From positions 558,001 to 622,000 of the forward strand of contig NW_026870889.1 of assembly GCF_033118175.1 (NCBI RefSeq): DNA of 64,000 nucleotides. Direction: 5' to 3'. The position numbers and the translations under genes were made by a program. The notes beneath the pieces were generated by a model. That model was not told the DNA's origin. It saw only the letters and a program-made list of their open reading frames with translations, and made no database searches. Each line of letters starts with the position of its first letter. The stretch's first letter is position 1. Origin of the DNA: Dama dama (lineage: Eukaryota > Chordata > Mammalia > Artiodactyla > Cervidae). Of this stretch, positions 1-13,859 are shown piece by piece.

Positions 1-14
1 TTTTTCAACACCGC

Positions 15-240
15 TTCATGCTCCTCCTATTTTTCAGACAGTTTAATTCTCCTCATGTATTTCACACTTTTTGAAACTGTTCATATTTTTCACAGCTTTT
101 CAGGCTCTTCATGTTTTTGAACACCATTTCATGCTCCTCCTATTTTTCAGACCGTTTAATTCTCCTCATGTATTTCACACTTTTTGAAACTGTTCATATT
201 TTTCATACCTTTTCAGGCTCTTCATGTTTTTGAACACCAT
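15..240. repeat. Local dimer of one 113-bp variant
   Basis: Two consecutive units (15-127 and 128-240) share private variants absent from the consensus: TTTAATTCTCC in m2, CATGTATTTCACACTTT, and GAAACTGTTCAT in m3. They differ at only a few positions (for example GACAG versus GACCG). This is a recent single-unit tandem duplication. Confidence 0.85.
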
Positions 241-2526
241 TTCATGCTCCTCCTATTTTGCAGACCGTTTCATTCTCCTCATATTTTTGACACCTTTTGA
301 AGCTCTTCATATATTTCACACATTTTAAGGCTTTTCATTTTTTTCAACACCACTTCAAGCTCCTCCTATTTTTCAGACCGTTTCATGCTCATCTCATTTT
401 GACACCTTTTGAAGCTCTTCATATTTTTCAGATCTTTTGAAGCTTTTCATATTTTTCACACCTTTTCAGGCTCTTCATGGTTTTCAACACCGCTTCATGC
501 TCCTCCTATTTTTCAGACCGTTTCATGCTCATCTCTTTTTTGACACCTTTTGAAGCTCTTCATATTTTTCACACGTTTTCAGACTCTTCATGTTTTTCAA
601 CACCGCTTCATCCTCCTCCTTTTTTTAAGACCGTTTCATGCTCCTCATATTTTTGACACCTTTTGAAGCTCTTCGTATTTTTCACACCTTTTCAGGCTCT
701 TTATATTTTTGAACACCGCTTCATGCTCTCCTATTTTTCAGACCGTTTCATGCTCCTCATAATTTTGACACCTTTTGAAGCTCTTCATATTTTTCACACC
801 TTTTCAGGCTCTTCATGTTTTTGAACACCGCATCATGCTACTCCTATTTTTCAGACCGTTTCATGCTCCTCATATTTTTGACACCTTTTGAAGATTTCCA
901 TATTTTTCACACCTTTTCAGGCTCTTCATTTTTTTCAACAGCGTTTCATGCTCCTCCTATTTTTCAGACCGTTTCATGCTCCTCATATATATGACACCCT
1001 TTGAAGCTCTTCATATATTTCACACCTTTTCAGGCTCTTCATGTTTTTCAACACCACTTCATGCTCCTCGTATTTTTAAGACCATTTCATGCTCCTCATA
1101 TTTTTGACACCTTTAGAATCTCTTCATATTTTTCACACCTTTTCAGGCGCTTCATGTTTTTCAAAAACGCTTCATGCTCCTCCTATCTTGCAGACTGTTT
1201 AATCCTCCTCATGTATTTCACACCTTTTGAAGCTCTTCATATTTTTCACACCTTTTCAGCCTCTTCATGTTTTTGAACACCGTTTCATGCTCCTCGTATA
1301 TTTCAGACCGTTTCATGTTCCTCATATTTTACACACCTTTTGAAGCTCTTCATATTTTTCACACCTTTTCAGGCTCTTTAGGTTTTCTAACACCGCTTCA
1401 TGCTCCTCCTATTTTTCAAAAGGTTTCATGTTCCTCATATTTTTGACACTTTTTGAAGCTCTTCATATATTTTACACCTTTTCAGGCTCTTCATGTTTTT
1501 GAACACCGCTTCATACTCCTCCTTTTTCAGGCAGTTTCATGCTCTTCATATTTTTGACACGTTTTGAAGTTATTCATATTTTTCACACCTTTTCAGGCTC
1601 TGCATTTTTTTGAACACAGTTTCATGCTCCTCATATTTTTCACACATTTTCATGCTCTTCATATTTTTCACACCTTTCAGGCTCTTCATGTTTTTGAACA
1701 CCATTTCATGCTCCTCCTATTTTTCAGACGGTTTCATGCTCCTCATAACTTTGACACCTTTTGAAGCTCTTCATATTTTTCACACCTTTTCAGTTTCTTC
1801 AGGTTTTTTAACACGGCTTCATGCTCCTCGTATTTTTCAGACCGTTTCATGCTCCTCATATTTTTCACACTTTTTCATGCTCTTCATATTTTTCACAGCT
1901 TTTCATGCTCTTCATGTTTCTCAACACCGTTTCATGCTCTTCAGGTTTTTGAACACGGCTTCATGCTCCTCGTATTTTTCAGACCGTTTCATTCTCCTCA
2001 TATTTTTGACACTTTTTGAAGCTCTTCATACTTTTCATACCTTTTCAGGCTCTTAATGTTTTGGAACACCGCTTCATGCTCCTCCTATTTTTCAGACCGT
2101 TTCATGCTCCTCATATTTTTAACCCTATTGAAGCTCTTCATATTTTTCACAACTTTTCAGGCTGTTCAGTTTTTTGAACACGGCTTCATGCTCCTCGTAT
2201 TTTCAGACCGTTTCATGCTCCTCATATATTTCACACCGTTTGAAGCTCTTCATATTTTTCACACGTTTTCAGGCTCTTCAGGTTTTTGAACACCGCTTCA
2301 TGCTCCTCCTATTTTTCAGACCGTTTCATGCTCCATATATTTTTGGCACCGTTTGAAGCTCTTCATATTTTTCACAGCTTTTCAGGCTCTTCATGTTTTT
2401 CAACACTGTTTCATGGTCCTCTTATATTTGACACATTTTGAAGCTCTTCATATTTTTCACACCATTTCACGCTCTTCATTTTTTATCACCGTTTCATGCT
2501 CCTCCTATTTTTCAGACCGTTTAATG

Positions 2527-2752
2527 CTCCACATGTATTTCACACCTTTTGAAGCTCCTCATATTTTTCACACCTTTTCAGGCTCTTCTTGTTTTTGAAC
2601 ACCGCTTCATGCTCCTCCTATTTTTCAGACCATTTAATGCTCCACATGTATTTCACACCTTTTGAAGCTCTTCATATTTTTCAGATCTTTTGAAGCTCTT
2701 CATATTTTTCACACCTTTTCAGGCTCTTCATGTTTTTCAGCACCGCTTCATG
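2527..2752. repeat. Local dimer marked by a CTCCACATGTATTTC m2 variant
   Basis: The unusual m2 form CTCCACATGTATTTC occurs at 2527 and again at 2640, exactly 113 bp apart, each preceded by TTTAATG. The second unit then gains an extra m3-like monomer with CAGATC in its tail. Consistent with a single-unit duplication followed by a monomer insertion. Confidence 0.7.
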
Positions 2753-3015
2753 CTCCTCCTATTTTTCAAACCGTTTAATCCTCCTCATGTATTTCACACT
2801 TTTTGAAGCTCTTCATATTTTTCACACCTTTTGAAGCTCTTCATATTTTTCACACCTTTTCAGGCTCTTCATGTTTTGTGACACCGTTTCATAATCCTCC
2901 TATTGTTCAGACAGTTTCAAGATCCTCATATTTTTGACGCCTTTTGAAGGTCTTCATATTTTTCACACCTTTTCAGGCTCTTCATGTTTTTTTAACACCG
3001 CTTCAAGCTCCTCCT

Positions 3016-6000
3016 ATTTTTCACACCTTTTGAAGCTCTTCATATTTTTCACACCTTTTCAGGCTCTTCATGTTTTTGAACACCGCTTCATGCTCCTCCT
3101 ATTTTTCAGACCGTTTAATGCTCCTCATGTATTTGACACCTTTTGAAGCTCTTCGTATTTTTCACTCCTTTTCAGGCTCTTCATGTTTTTGAACACTGCT
3201 TCATGCTCCTCCTATGTTTCACACCTTTTGAAGGTCTTCATATTTTTCACACCTGTTCAGGCTCTTCATATTTTTGAACACTGCTTCATGCTCCTCCTAT
3301 TTTTCAGACCGTTTCATGCTTCTCATGTATTTCACACCTTTTGAAGCTCTTCACATTTTTCACAACTTTTCAGGCTCTCATGTTTTTGAACACAGCTTCA
3401 TGCTCGTCCTGTTTTTAAGGTTGTTACATGCTCCTCATGTATTGCACTCCTTTTGAAGCTCTTCATATATTTCACACCTTTTCAGGCTCTTCATGTTTTT
3501 CAACACCGCTTCATGCTCCTCCTATTTTTCAGACCGTTTCATGCTCCTCATATTTTTGACACGTTTTGAAGCTCTTCATATTTTTCACACCTTTTCTGGC
3601 TCTTCATATTACTGAACACAGTTTCATGCTCCTCGTGTTTTTCAGACCGTTTCATACTCCTCATATTTTTGACACCTTTTGAAGCTGTTCATATTTTTCA
3701 CACCTTTTCAGGCTCTTCTTAATTTTGAACACCGCTTCATGCTCCTCATATATTTCAGACCGTTTCATGCTCCTCATATTTTTGACACCATTTGAAGCTC
3801 TTCATATTTTTCACACCTTTTCAGGGTCTTCATTTTGTTGAACACCACTTCATGCTCCTAATATTTTTAAAACCGTTTCATGCTCATCGCATTTTTGACC
3901 TCTTTTGAAGCTCTTCATATTTTTCACACCTTTTGAAGCTCTTCATATATTTCACACTTTTTCAGGCTCTTCATGTTTTTCAACACCGCTTCATGATCCT
4001 CCTTTTTTTCAGACCTTTTCATGCTCCTCATGTATTTCACACGTTTTGAAGCTCTTCATATTTTTCACAACTTTTCAGTCTCTTCATATTTTTCAACAAT
4101 GTTTCATACTTCTCCTATTTTACATACGATTTCATGCTCCTCATATTATTGAGAGCTTTTGAAGCTCTTCTTATATTTCACACCTTTTCACGCTCTTCAT
4201 GTTTTTGAACACCGCTTCATGCTCCTCCTATTTTTCAGACCGTTTCAGGCTCCTCATATGTTTGACACTTTTTGAAGCTCCCATATTTTTCACACCTTTT
4301 GAAGCTCTTCATATATTTCACACCATTTCAGGCTCTTCATGTTTTTCAACAGCACTTCATTCTCCTCCTATTTTTCAGACCTTTTCATGCTTATCTCATT
4401 TTTGACACATTTTGAAGCTCCTCATGTTTTCACACATTTTGAAGCTCTTCATATTTTTTACACGTTCTCAGGCTCTTCATGTTTTTCAACACCGCTTCAT
4501 GGTCCTTCTATTTTTCAGACAGTTTCATGCTCCTCATGTACTTCACACCTTTTGAAGCTCTTCATATTTTTCACATCTTTTCAGGCTCTTCATGTTTTTG
4601 AACACGGTTTCATGCTCCTCCTATTTTTCAGACGGTTTCATGCTCCTCATATTTTTGACACCTTTTGAAGCTCTTCATATTTCTCACAGCTTTTCAGGCT
4701 CTTCATCTTTTTCCACACCACTTCATGCTTCTCCTATTTTTCAGACCGTTTCATGCTATTCATGTATTTCACACCTTTTGAAGCTCTTCATATATTTCAC
4801 ACCATTTCAGGCTCTTCATGTTTTTCAACAGCACTTCATTCTCCTCCTGTTTTTCAGATCTTTTCATGCTCATCTCATTTTTGACACCTTTTGAAGCTCC
4901 TCATGTTTTCACACCTTTTGAAGCTCTTCATATTTTTCACACGTTCTCAGGCTCTTCATGTTTTTCAACACCGCTTCATGGTCCTCCTATTTTTCAGACT
5001 GTTACATGCTCCTCATGTACTTCACACCTTTTGAAGCACTTCATATTTTTCACACCTTTTCAGTCTCTTCATGTTTTTCAACACAACTTCATGCTCCTCC
5101 TATTTTTCAGACCGTATCTGGCTCCTCATATTTTTGACACATTTTGAAGCTCTTCATATTTCTCACACCTTTTCAGGCTCTTCATCTTTTTCCACACCAC
5201 TTCATGCTTCTCCTATTTTTCAGACCGTTTCATGCTCCTCATATTTTTGACACCTTTTGAAGCTCTTCATATTTTTCACACCTTTTCAGGCTCTTCATTT
5301 TTTGAACACCGCTTCATGCTCCTCCTTTTTTTCAGACCGTTTCATGCTCCTCATATTTTTGACACCTTTTGAAGCTCTTCATATTTTTCACACTTTTCAG
5401 GCTCTTCATGTTTTTCAACACCACTTCATGCTCCTCCTATTTTTCAGACCGTTTCATGCTCCTCATATTTTTGACCCCTTTAGAAGCTCTTCATATTTTT
5501 CACACCTTTTCAGGCTCTTCATTTTTTTCAACACCACTTCATTCTCCTCCTATTTTTCAGACCGTTTTATGCTCCTGATATTTTTGACACATTTCGAAGC
5601 TCCCCATATTTTTCACACCTTTTGAAGCTCTTCATATTTTTCACACGTTCCCAGGCTCTTCATGTTTTTCAACACCGTTTCATGCTCCTCCTATTTTTCA
5701 GACCATTTGATGCTCCTCATATATTTGACACCTTTTGATGCTCTTCATATTTTTCACACCTTTTCAGGCACTTCATATTTTTGAACACAGCTTCATGCTC
5801 ATCCTAATTTTCAGTCCGTTTCATGCTCCTGATATTTTTTGACACCTTTTGAAGCTCTTCATGTATTTCACACCTTTTCAGGCTCTTCATTTTTTTCAAC
5901 ACTACTTCATGCTCCTCCTATTATTCAGACCGTTTCATGTTCATCTCATTTTGACACCTTTTGAAGCTCTTCATATTTTTCACACCTTTTAAAGCTCTTC

Positions 6001-7272
6001 ATGTTTTTCACACCTTTTCAGGCTCTTCATTTTTTTCAACACTACTTCATGCTCCTCCTATTTTTCAGACCGTTTCATGCTCATCTCATTTTTGACACCT
6101 TTTGAAGCTTCTCATATTTTTCACACCTTTTCAGGCTCTTCATGTTTTTGAACAACACTTCTTGCTCCTCATTTTTTGCAGACCGTTTCATACTCCTCTT
6201 ATTTTTGACACCTTTTGAAGGTCTTCATATTTCTCACACCTATTCAGGCTCTTCATATTTTTCAAAACCGCTTCATGCTCCTAATATTTTTCAGATCGTT
6301 TCATGATCATCTCTTTTTTGACACCTTTTGATGCTTTTCATATTTTTCACACCTTTTCAGGCTCTTCATGTTTTTCAACACAGCTTCATGCTCCTCCAAT
6401 TTTTCAGATAGTTTCATTTCTCTCATGTATTTCACACCTTTTGAAGCTCTTCATATTTTTCACACGTTCTCAGGCTCTTCTTGTTTTTGAACACCGCTTC
6501 ATGCTCCTTCTATTTTTCAGACCGTTTCATGCTCCTGATATTTTTCACACCTTTTGATGCTCTTCATATTTTTCACACCTTTTCAGGCTATTAATGTTTT
6601 GGAACACCGTTTCATGCTCCTCCTATTTTTCAGACCTTTTCATGCTCCTCATAATTTTGACACCTTTTGAAGCTCTTCATATTTTTCACAACTTTTCAGG
6701 CCGTTCATGTTTTGGAACACCGTTTCATGCTCCTCCTATTTTTCAGACCGTTTCATGCTCCTCATGTATTTCAGACCGTTTGAAGCTCTTCACATTTTTC
6801 AAACCTTTTCAGGCTCTTCATGTTTTTGAACACCGCTTCATGCTCCTCCTATTTTTCACACTTTTTGAAGCTCTTCGTATTTTTCACACATTTTCAGGCT
6901 CTTCATGTTTTTGAACACCGCTTCATGCTCCTCCTATTTTTCAGAACGTTTAATCTTCCTCATGTATTTCACACCTTTTGAAGCTCTTCATATTTTTCAC
7001 ACATTTTCAGGCTCTTCTTTTTTTTCAACACCGCTTCATGCTCCTACTATTTTTCAGACTGTTTCATGCTCCTCATAATTTTCACAGCTTTTGACGCTCT
7101 TCATATTTTTCACACCTTTTCACGCTCTCCATATTTTTAACACCGCTTCATGCTCCTCATATTTTTGACACTTTTGAAGCTCTTCATATTTGTCATACCT
7201 TTTCAGGCTCTTCATGTTTTTGAACACTGCTTCATGCTCCTCCTATTTTTCAGACCGTTTCATGATCCTCTC
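3016..7272. repeat. 4.26-kb segmental tandem duplication, copy 1
   Basis: This segment is repeated directly at 7273-11528 with an offset of 4257 bp, dropping to 4256 after a 1-bp deletion in copy 2. Rare variants match one for one: TCTCATGTTTTTGAAC near 3375, the TTTTTAAGGTTGTTACATG stretch near 3414, ACATACGATTTCATG near 4122 and the TATTATTGAGAGC near 4142. The few differences I noticed are single bases, so the duplication is recent relative to the surrounding unit divergence. Both breakpoints lie in T-tract and ACACC sequence shared by all units, as expected of unequal crossing-over. Confidence 0.93.
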
Positions 7273-10200
7273 ATTTTTCACACCTTTTGAAGCTCTTCAT
7301 ATTTTTCACACCTTTTCAGGCTCTTCATGTTTTTGAACACCGCTTCATGCTCCTCCTATTTTTCAGACCGTTTAATGCTCCTCATGTATTTGACACCTTT
7401 TGAAGCTCTTCGTATTTTTCACTCCTTTTCAGGCTCTTCATGTTTTTGAACACTGCTTCATGCTCCTCCTATGTTTCACACCTTTTGAAGGTCTTCATAT
7501 TTTTCACACCTGTTCAGGCTCTTCATATTTTTGAACACTGCTTCATGCTCCTCCTATTTTTCAGACCGTTTCATGCTTCTCATGTATTTCACACCTTTTG
7601 AAGCTCTTCACATTTTTCACAACTTTTCAGGCTCTCATGTTTTTGAACACAGCTTCATGCTCGTCCTGTTTTTAAGGTTGTTACATGCTCCTCATGTATT
7701 GCACTCCTTTTGAAGCTCTTCATATATTTCACACCTTTTCAGGCTCTTCATGTTTTTCAACACCGCTTCATGCTCCTCCTATTTTTCAGACCGTTTCATG
7801 CTCCTCATATTTTTGACACGTTTTGAAGCTCTTCATATTTTTCACACCTTTTCTGGCTCTTCATATTACTGAACACAGTTTCATGCTCCTCGTGTTTTTC
7901 AGACCGTTTCATACTCCTCATATTTTTGACACCTTTTGAAGCTGTTCATATTTTTCACTCCTTTTCAGGCTCTTCTTAATTTTGAACACCGCTTCATGCT
8001 CCTCATATATTTCAGACCGTTTCATGCTCCTCATATTTTTGACACCATTTGAAGCTCTTCATATTTTTCACACCTTTTCAGGGTCTTCATTTTGTTGAAC
8101 ACCACTTCATGCTCCTAATATTTTTAAAACCGTTTCATGCTCATCGCATTTTTGACCTCTTTTGAAGCTCTTCATATTTTTCACACCTTTTGAAGCTCTT
8201 CATATATTTCACACTTTTTCAGGCTCTTCATGTTTTTCAACACCGCTTCATGATCCTCCTTTTTTTCAGACCTTTTCATGCTCCTCATGTATTTCACACG
8301 TTTTGAAGCTCTTCATATTTTTCACAACTTTTCAGTCTCTTCATATTTTTCAACAATGTTTCATACTTCTCCTATTTTACATACGATTTCATGCTCCTCA
8401 TATTATTGAGAGCTTTTGAAGCTCTTCTTATATTTCACACCTTTTCACGCTCTTCATGTTTTTGAACACCGCTTCATGCTCCTCCTATTTTTCAGACCGT
8501 TTCAGGCTCCTCATATGTTTGACACTTTTTGAAGCTCCCATATTTTTCACACCTTTTGAAGCTCTTCATATATTTCACACCATTTCAGGCTCTTCATGTT
8601 TTTCAATGCACTTCATTCTCCTCCTATTTTTCAGACCTTTTCATGCTTATCTCATTTTTGACACATTTTGAAGCTCCTCATGTTTTCACACATTTTGAAA
8701 CTCTTCATATTTTTTACACGTTCTCAGGCTCTTCATGTTTTTCAACACCGCTTCATGGTCCTTCTATTTTTCAGACAGTTTCATGCTCCTCATGTACTTC
8801 ACACCTTTTGAAGCTCTTCATATTTTTCACATCTTTTCAGGCTCTTCATGTTTTTGAACACGGTTTCATGCTCCTCCTATTTTTCAGACGGTTTCATGCT
8901 CCTCATATTTTTGACACCTTTTGAAGCTCTTCATATTTCTCACAGCTTTTCAGGCTCTTCATCTTTTTCCACACCACTTCATGCTTCTCCTATTTTTCAG
9001 ACCGTTTCATGCTATTCATGTATTTCACACCTTTTGAAGCTCTTCATATATTTCACACCATTTCAGGCTCTTCATGTTTTTCAACAGCACTTCATTCTCC
9101 TCCTGTTTTTCAGATCTTTTCATGCTCATCTCATTTTTGACACCTTTTGAAGCTCCTCATGTTTTCACACCTTTTGAAGCTCTTCATATTTTTCACACGT
9201 TCTCAGGCTCTTCATGTTTTTCAACACCGCTTCATGGTCCTCCTATTTTTCAGACTGTTACATGCTCCTCATGTACTTCACACCTTTTGAAGCACTTCAT
9301 ATTTTTCACACCTTTTCAGTCTCTTCATGTTTTTCAACACAACTTCATGCTCCTCCTATTTTTCAGACCGTATCTGGCTCCTCATATTTTTGACACATTT
9401 TGAAGCTCTTCATATTTCTCACACCTTTTCAGGCTCTTCATCTTTTTCCACACCACTTCATGCTTCTCCTATTTTTCAGACCGTTTCATGCTCCTCATAT
9501 TTTTGACACCTTTTGAAGCTCTTCATATTTTTCACACCTTTTCAGGCTCTTCATTTTTTGAACACCGCTTCATGCTCCTCCTTTTTTTCAGACCGTTTCA
9601 TGCTCCTCATATTTTTGACACCTTTTGAAGCTCTTCATATTTTTCACACTTTTCAGGCTCTTCATGTTTTTCAACACCACTTCATGCTCCTCCTATTTTT
9701 CAGACCGTTTCATGCTCCTCATATTTTTGACCCCTTTAGAAGCTCTTCATATTTTTCACACCTTTTCAGGCTCTTCATTTTTTTCAACACCACTTCATTC
9801 TCCTCCTATTTTTCAGACCGTTTTATGCTCCTGATATTTTTGACACATTTCGAAGCTCCCCATATTTTTCACACCTTTTGAAGCTCTTCATATTTTTCAC
9901 ACGTTCCCAGGCTCTTCATGTTTTTCAACACCGTTTCATGCTCCTCCTATTTTTCAGACCATTTGATGCTCCTCATATATTTGACACCTTTTGATGCTCT
10001 TCATATTTTTCACACCTTTTCAGGCACTTCATATTTTTGAACACAGCTTCATGCTCATCCTAATTTTCAGTCCGTTTCATGCTCCTGATATTTTTTGACA
10101 CCTTTTGAAGCTCTTCATGTATTTCACACCTTTTCAGGCTCTTCATTTTTTTCAACACTACTTCATGCTCCTCCTATTATTCAGACCGTTTCATGTTCAT

Positions 10201-11528
10201 CTCATTTTGACACCTTTTGAAGCTCTTCATATTTTTCACACCTTTTAAAGCTCTTCATGTTTTTCACACCTTTTCAGGCTCTTCATTTTTTTCAACACTA
10301 CTTCATGCTCCTCCTATTTTTCAGACCGTTTCATGCTCATCTCATTTTTGACACCTTTTGAAGCTTCTCATATTTTTCACACCTTTTCAGGCTCTTCATG
10401 TTTTTGAACAACACTTCTTGCTCCTCATTTTTTGCAGACCGTTTCATACTCCTCTTATTTTTGACACCTTTTGAAGGTCTTCATATTTCTCACACCTATT
10501 CAGGCTCTTCATATTTTTCAAAACCGCTTCATGCTCCTAATATTTTTCAGATCGTTTCATGATCATCTCTTTTTTGACACCTTTTGATGCTTTTCATATT
10601 TTTCACACCTTTTCAGGCTCTTCATGTTTTTCAACACAGCTTCATGCTCCTCCAATTTTTCAGATAGTTTCATTTCTCTCATGTATTTCACACCTTTTGA
10701 AGCTCTTCATATTTTTCACACGTTCTCAGGCTCTTCTTGTTTTTGAACACCGCTTCATGCTCCTTCTATTTTTCAGACCGTTTCATGCTCCTGATATTTT
10801 TCACACCTTTTGATGCTCTTCATATTTTTCACACCTTTTCAGGCTATTAATGTTTTGGAACACCGTTTCATGCTCCTCCTATTTTTCAGACCTTTTCATG
10901 CTCCTCATAATTTTGACACCTTTTGAAGCTCTTCATATTTTTCACAACTTTTCAGGCCGTTCATGTTTTGGAACACCGTTTCATGCTCCTCCTATTTTTC
11001 AGACCGTTTCATGCTCCTCATGTATTTCAGACCGTTTGAAGCTCTTCACATTTTTCAAACCTTTTCAGGCTCTTCATGTTTTTGAACACCGCTTCATGCT
11101 CCTCCTATTTTTCACACTTTTTGAAGCTCTTCGTATTTTTCACACATTTTCAGGCTCTTCATGTTTTTGAACACCGCTTCATGCTCCTCCTATTTTTCAG
11201 AACGTTTAATCTTCCTCATGTATTTCACACCTTTTGAAGCTCTTCATATTTTTCACACATTTTCAGGCTCTTCTTTTTTTTCAACACCGCTTCATGCTCC
11301 TACTATTTTTCAGACTGTTTCATGCTCCTCATAATTTTCACAGCTTTTGACGCTCTTCATATTTTTCACACCTTTTCACGCTCTCCATATTTTTAACACC
11401 GCTTCATGCTCCTCATATTTTTGACACTTTTGAAGCTCTTCATATTTGTCATACCTTTTCAGGCTCTTCATGTTTTTGAACACTGCTTCATGCTCCTCCT
11501 ATTTTTCAGACCGTTTCATGATCCTCTC
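7273..11528. repeat. 4.26-kb segmental tandem duplication, copy 2
   Basis: Direct copy of 3016-7272. Noted differences: ACTCC for ACACC near 7957, CAATGCAC for CAACAGCAC near 8604 (net loss of 1 bp), and GAAACTC for GAAGCTC near 8697. Similarity to the start of the repeat runs on to about 11577, where CTCTACATG departs from CTCTTCATG. The two copies abut with nothing between them. Confidence 0.93.
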
Positions 11529-12600
11529 ATTTTTCACACCTTTTGAAGCTCTTCATATTTTTCACACCTTTTCAGGCTCTACATGTTTTTGAACACCGTT
11601 TCATGCTCCTCCTATTTATCAGACCGTTTCATGATCATCTCATTTTTGACACCTTTTGAAGCACTTCATAATTTTCACACCTTTTGAAGCTCTTCATATT
11701 TTTGACTCCTTTTGAAGCTCTTCATATATTTCACTCCTTTTCATACTCTTCATGTTTTTCAACACCGCTTCATGCTCCTCCTATTTTTCAGACCGCTTCA
11801 TGCGCCTCATGTATTTCACACCTTGTGAAGCTGTTCATATTTTTCACACCTTTTCTGGTTCTTCATGTTTTTCAACACCGCTTCATGCTCCTCCTATTTT
11901 TCAGACCGTTTCATGCTTCTCTTGTATTTCACACCTTTTGAAGCTCTTCATATGTTTCACACCTTTTCAGGCTCTTCAAGTTTTTGGACAACGTTTCATG
12001 CTGCTCCTATTTTTCAAACCGTTTCATGGTCCTCATAATTTTGACACCTTTTGAAGCTCCTCATGTATTTGACACTTTTTGAAGCTCTTCATATATTTCA
12101 CACTTTTTCAGGCTCTTCATGTTTTACAACACGACTTCCTGCTCCTCCTATTTTTCAGACCGTTTTATGATCATCTCATTTTTGACACCTTTTGAAGCTC
12201 TTCATATTTTTCACACTTTTTAGGCTCTTCAGGTGTTTCAACACCGCTTCATGATCCTCCTATTTTTCAGACCGTTTCATGTTCCTCATATTTTTGACAC
12301 CTTTTGAAGCTCGTCGTATTTTTCACACGTTTTCAGGCTCTTCATGTTTTTCAACACCACTTCATGCTCCTCCTATTTTTCAGACCATTTCATGCTCCTC
12401 ATATTTTTGACACCTTTTGAAGCTCTTCATATATTTCACACCTTTTCAGGCTCTTCATGTTTTTCAAGAGAACTTCATGTTCTCCTATTTTCAGACCGTT
12501 TCATGCTCATCTCATTTTTGACACCTTTTGAAGCTCTTCATATTTTTCACACCTTTTGAAGCTCTTCATATTTTTCACACGTTTTCAGGCTCTTCATGTT

Positions 12601-12740
12601 TTTCAACACCGCTTCATGCTCTTCCTATTTTTCAGACTGTTCACGCTCCTCCTATTTTTCAGACTGTTTCATGCAACGCTTATTATTGACACCTTTTGAA
12701 ACTCTTTATATTTGTCACAAATTTTCAGGCTCTTCATGTT
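12601..12740. repeat. 140-bp pentameric unit, copy 1
   Basis: Five monomers in which m1 is doubled and carries private variants: AGACTGTTCACGCTCC and CATGCAACGCTTATTATTG. The whole 140-bp block is repeated immediately at 12741. The length equals five 28-bp monomers, not a multiple of 113, so a pentamer was the unit of duplication. Confidence 0.85.
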
Positions 12741-12880
12741 TTTCAACACCGCGTCATGCTCTTCCTATTTTTCAGACTGTTCACGCTCCTCCTATTTTTC
12801 AGACTGTTTCATGCAACGCTTATTATTGACACCTTTTGAAACTCTTTATATTTGGCACACCGTTTCAGGCTCTTCCTATT
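12741..12880. repeat. 140-bp pentameric unit, copy 2
   Basis: Direct copy of 12601-12740 with the same CATGCAACGCTTATTATTG and AAACTCTTTATATTTG variants. Differences include GCGTCATG for GCTTCATG near 12751. Similarity fades near the end, where the copy continues into a different m1 series. Confidence 0.83.
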
Positions 12881-13859
12881 TTTCAGACCGTTTCATGCTC
12901 CTCCTATTTTTCAGACCATTTCATGCTCCCCATTTTTTTGACATCTTTGAATCTCTTCATATTTTTCACACCTTTGAAGCTCTTCATATTTTTCGCACGT
13001 TTTCAGTCTCTTCATGTTTTTCAACACCGCTTCATGCTCCTCTTATTTTTCAGACCGTTTCATGCTCCTCATATTTTTGACACGTTTTGAGGCTCTTCAT
13101 ATATTTCACACATTTTCAGGCTCTTCATGTTTTTGAACACCGTTTCATGTTGCTCCTATTTTTTCAGACCGTTTCATGCTCCTCATATTTTTGACACAAT
13201 TTGAAGCTCTTCATATTTTTCACACATTTTCAGGCTCTTCATGTGTTTCAACACCGGTTCATGATCCTCCTATTTTTCAGACCTTTTCATGCTCCTCATA
13301 TTTTTGACACCTTTTGAATCTCTTCATATATTTCACACATTTTCAGGCTCTTCATGTTTTTGAACAACGCTTCATGCTCCTCCTATTTTTCAGACCTTTT
13401 CATGCTCTTCCTATTTTTCAGACCGTTTCATGCTCCTCATATTTTTGACACCTTTGAAGTTCTTCATATATTTCACACGTTTTCAGGCTCTTCATTTTTT
13501 TGAACACCACTTCATGCTCCTCCTATTTTTCAGACTGTTTTATGCTCATTTCTTTTTTGACACCTTTTAAAGTTCTTCATATTTTTCACACCATTTGAAA
13601 CTCTTCATATTTTTCCACGTTTTCAAGCTCTTCATGTTTTTCAACACCACTTCAGCCTCCTCCTATTTTTCAGACCGTTTCATGGTCGTCATATTTTTGA
13701 CACGTTTTGAAGCTCTTTATATTTTTCACACCTTTTCAGGCTCTTCATGTTTTTAAACACCGCTTCATGCTCCTCCTATTTTTCAGACCGTTTCATACTC
13801 ATCTCATTTTTTACACCTTTTTAAGCTCTTCATATTTTTCACAGCTTTTAAGGATCTTC

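Larger units (their letters stand above)
1..3015. repeat. Heterogeneous array segment, left edge
   Basis: Diverged 113-bp units with no multi-kb duplicate that I could find elsewhere in the window. Several units are irregular, such as a doubled m3 near 2660-2720 and 2800-2860. Local one-unit duplications are visible at 15-240 and about 2527-2752. No gene or other element is seen. The base-1 end falls inside an m4 monomer. Confidence 0.8.
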
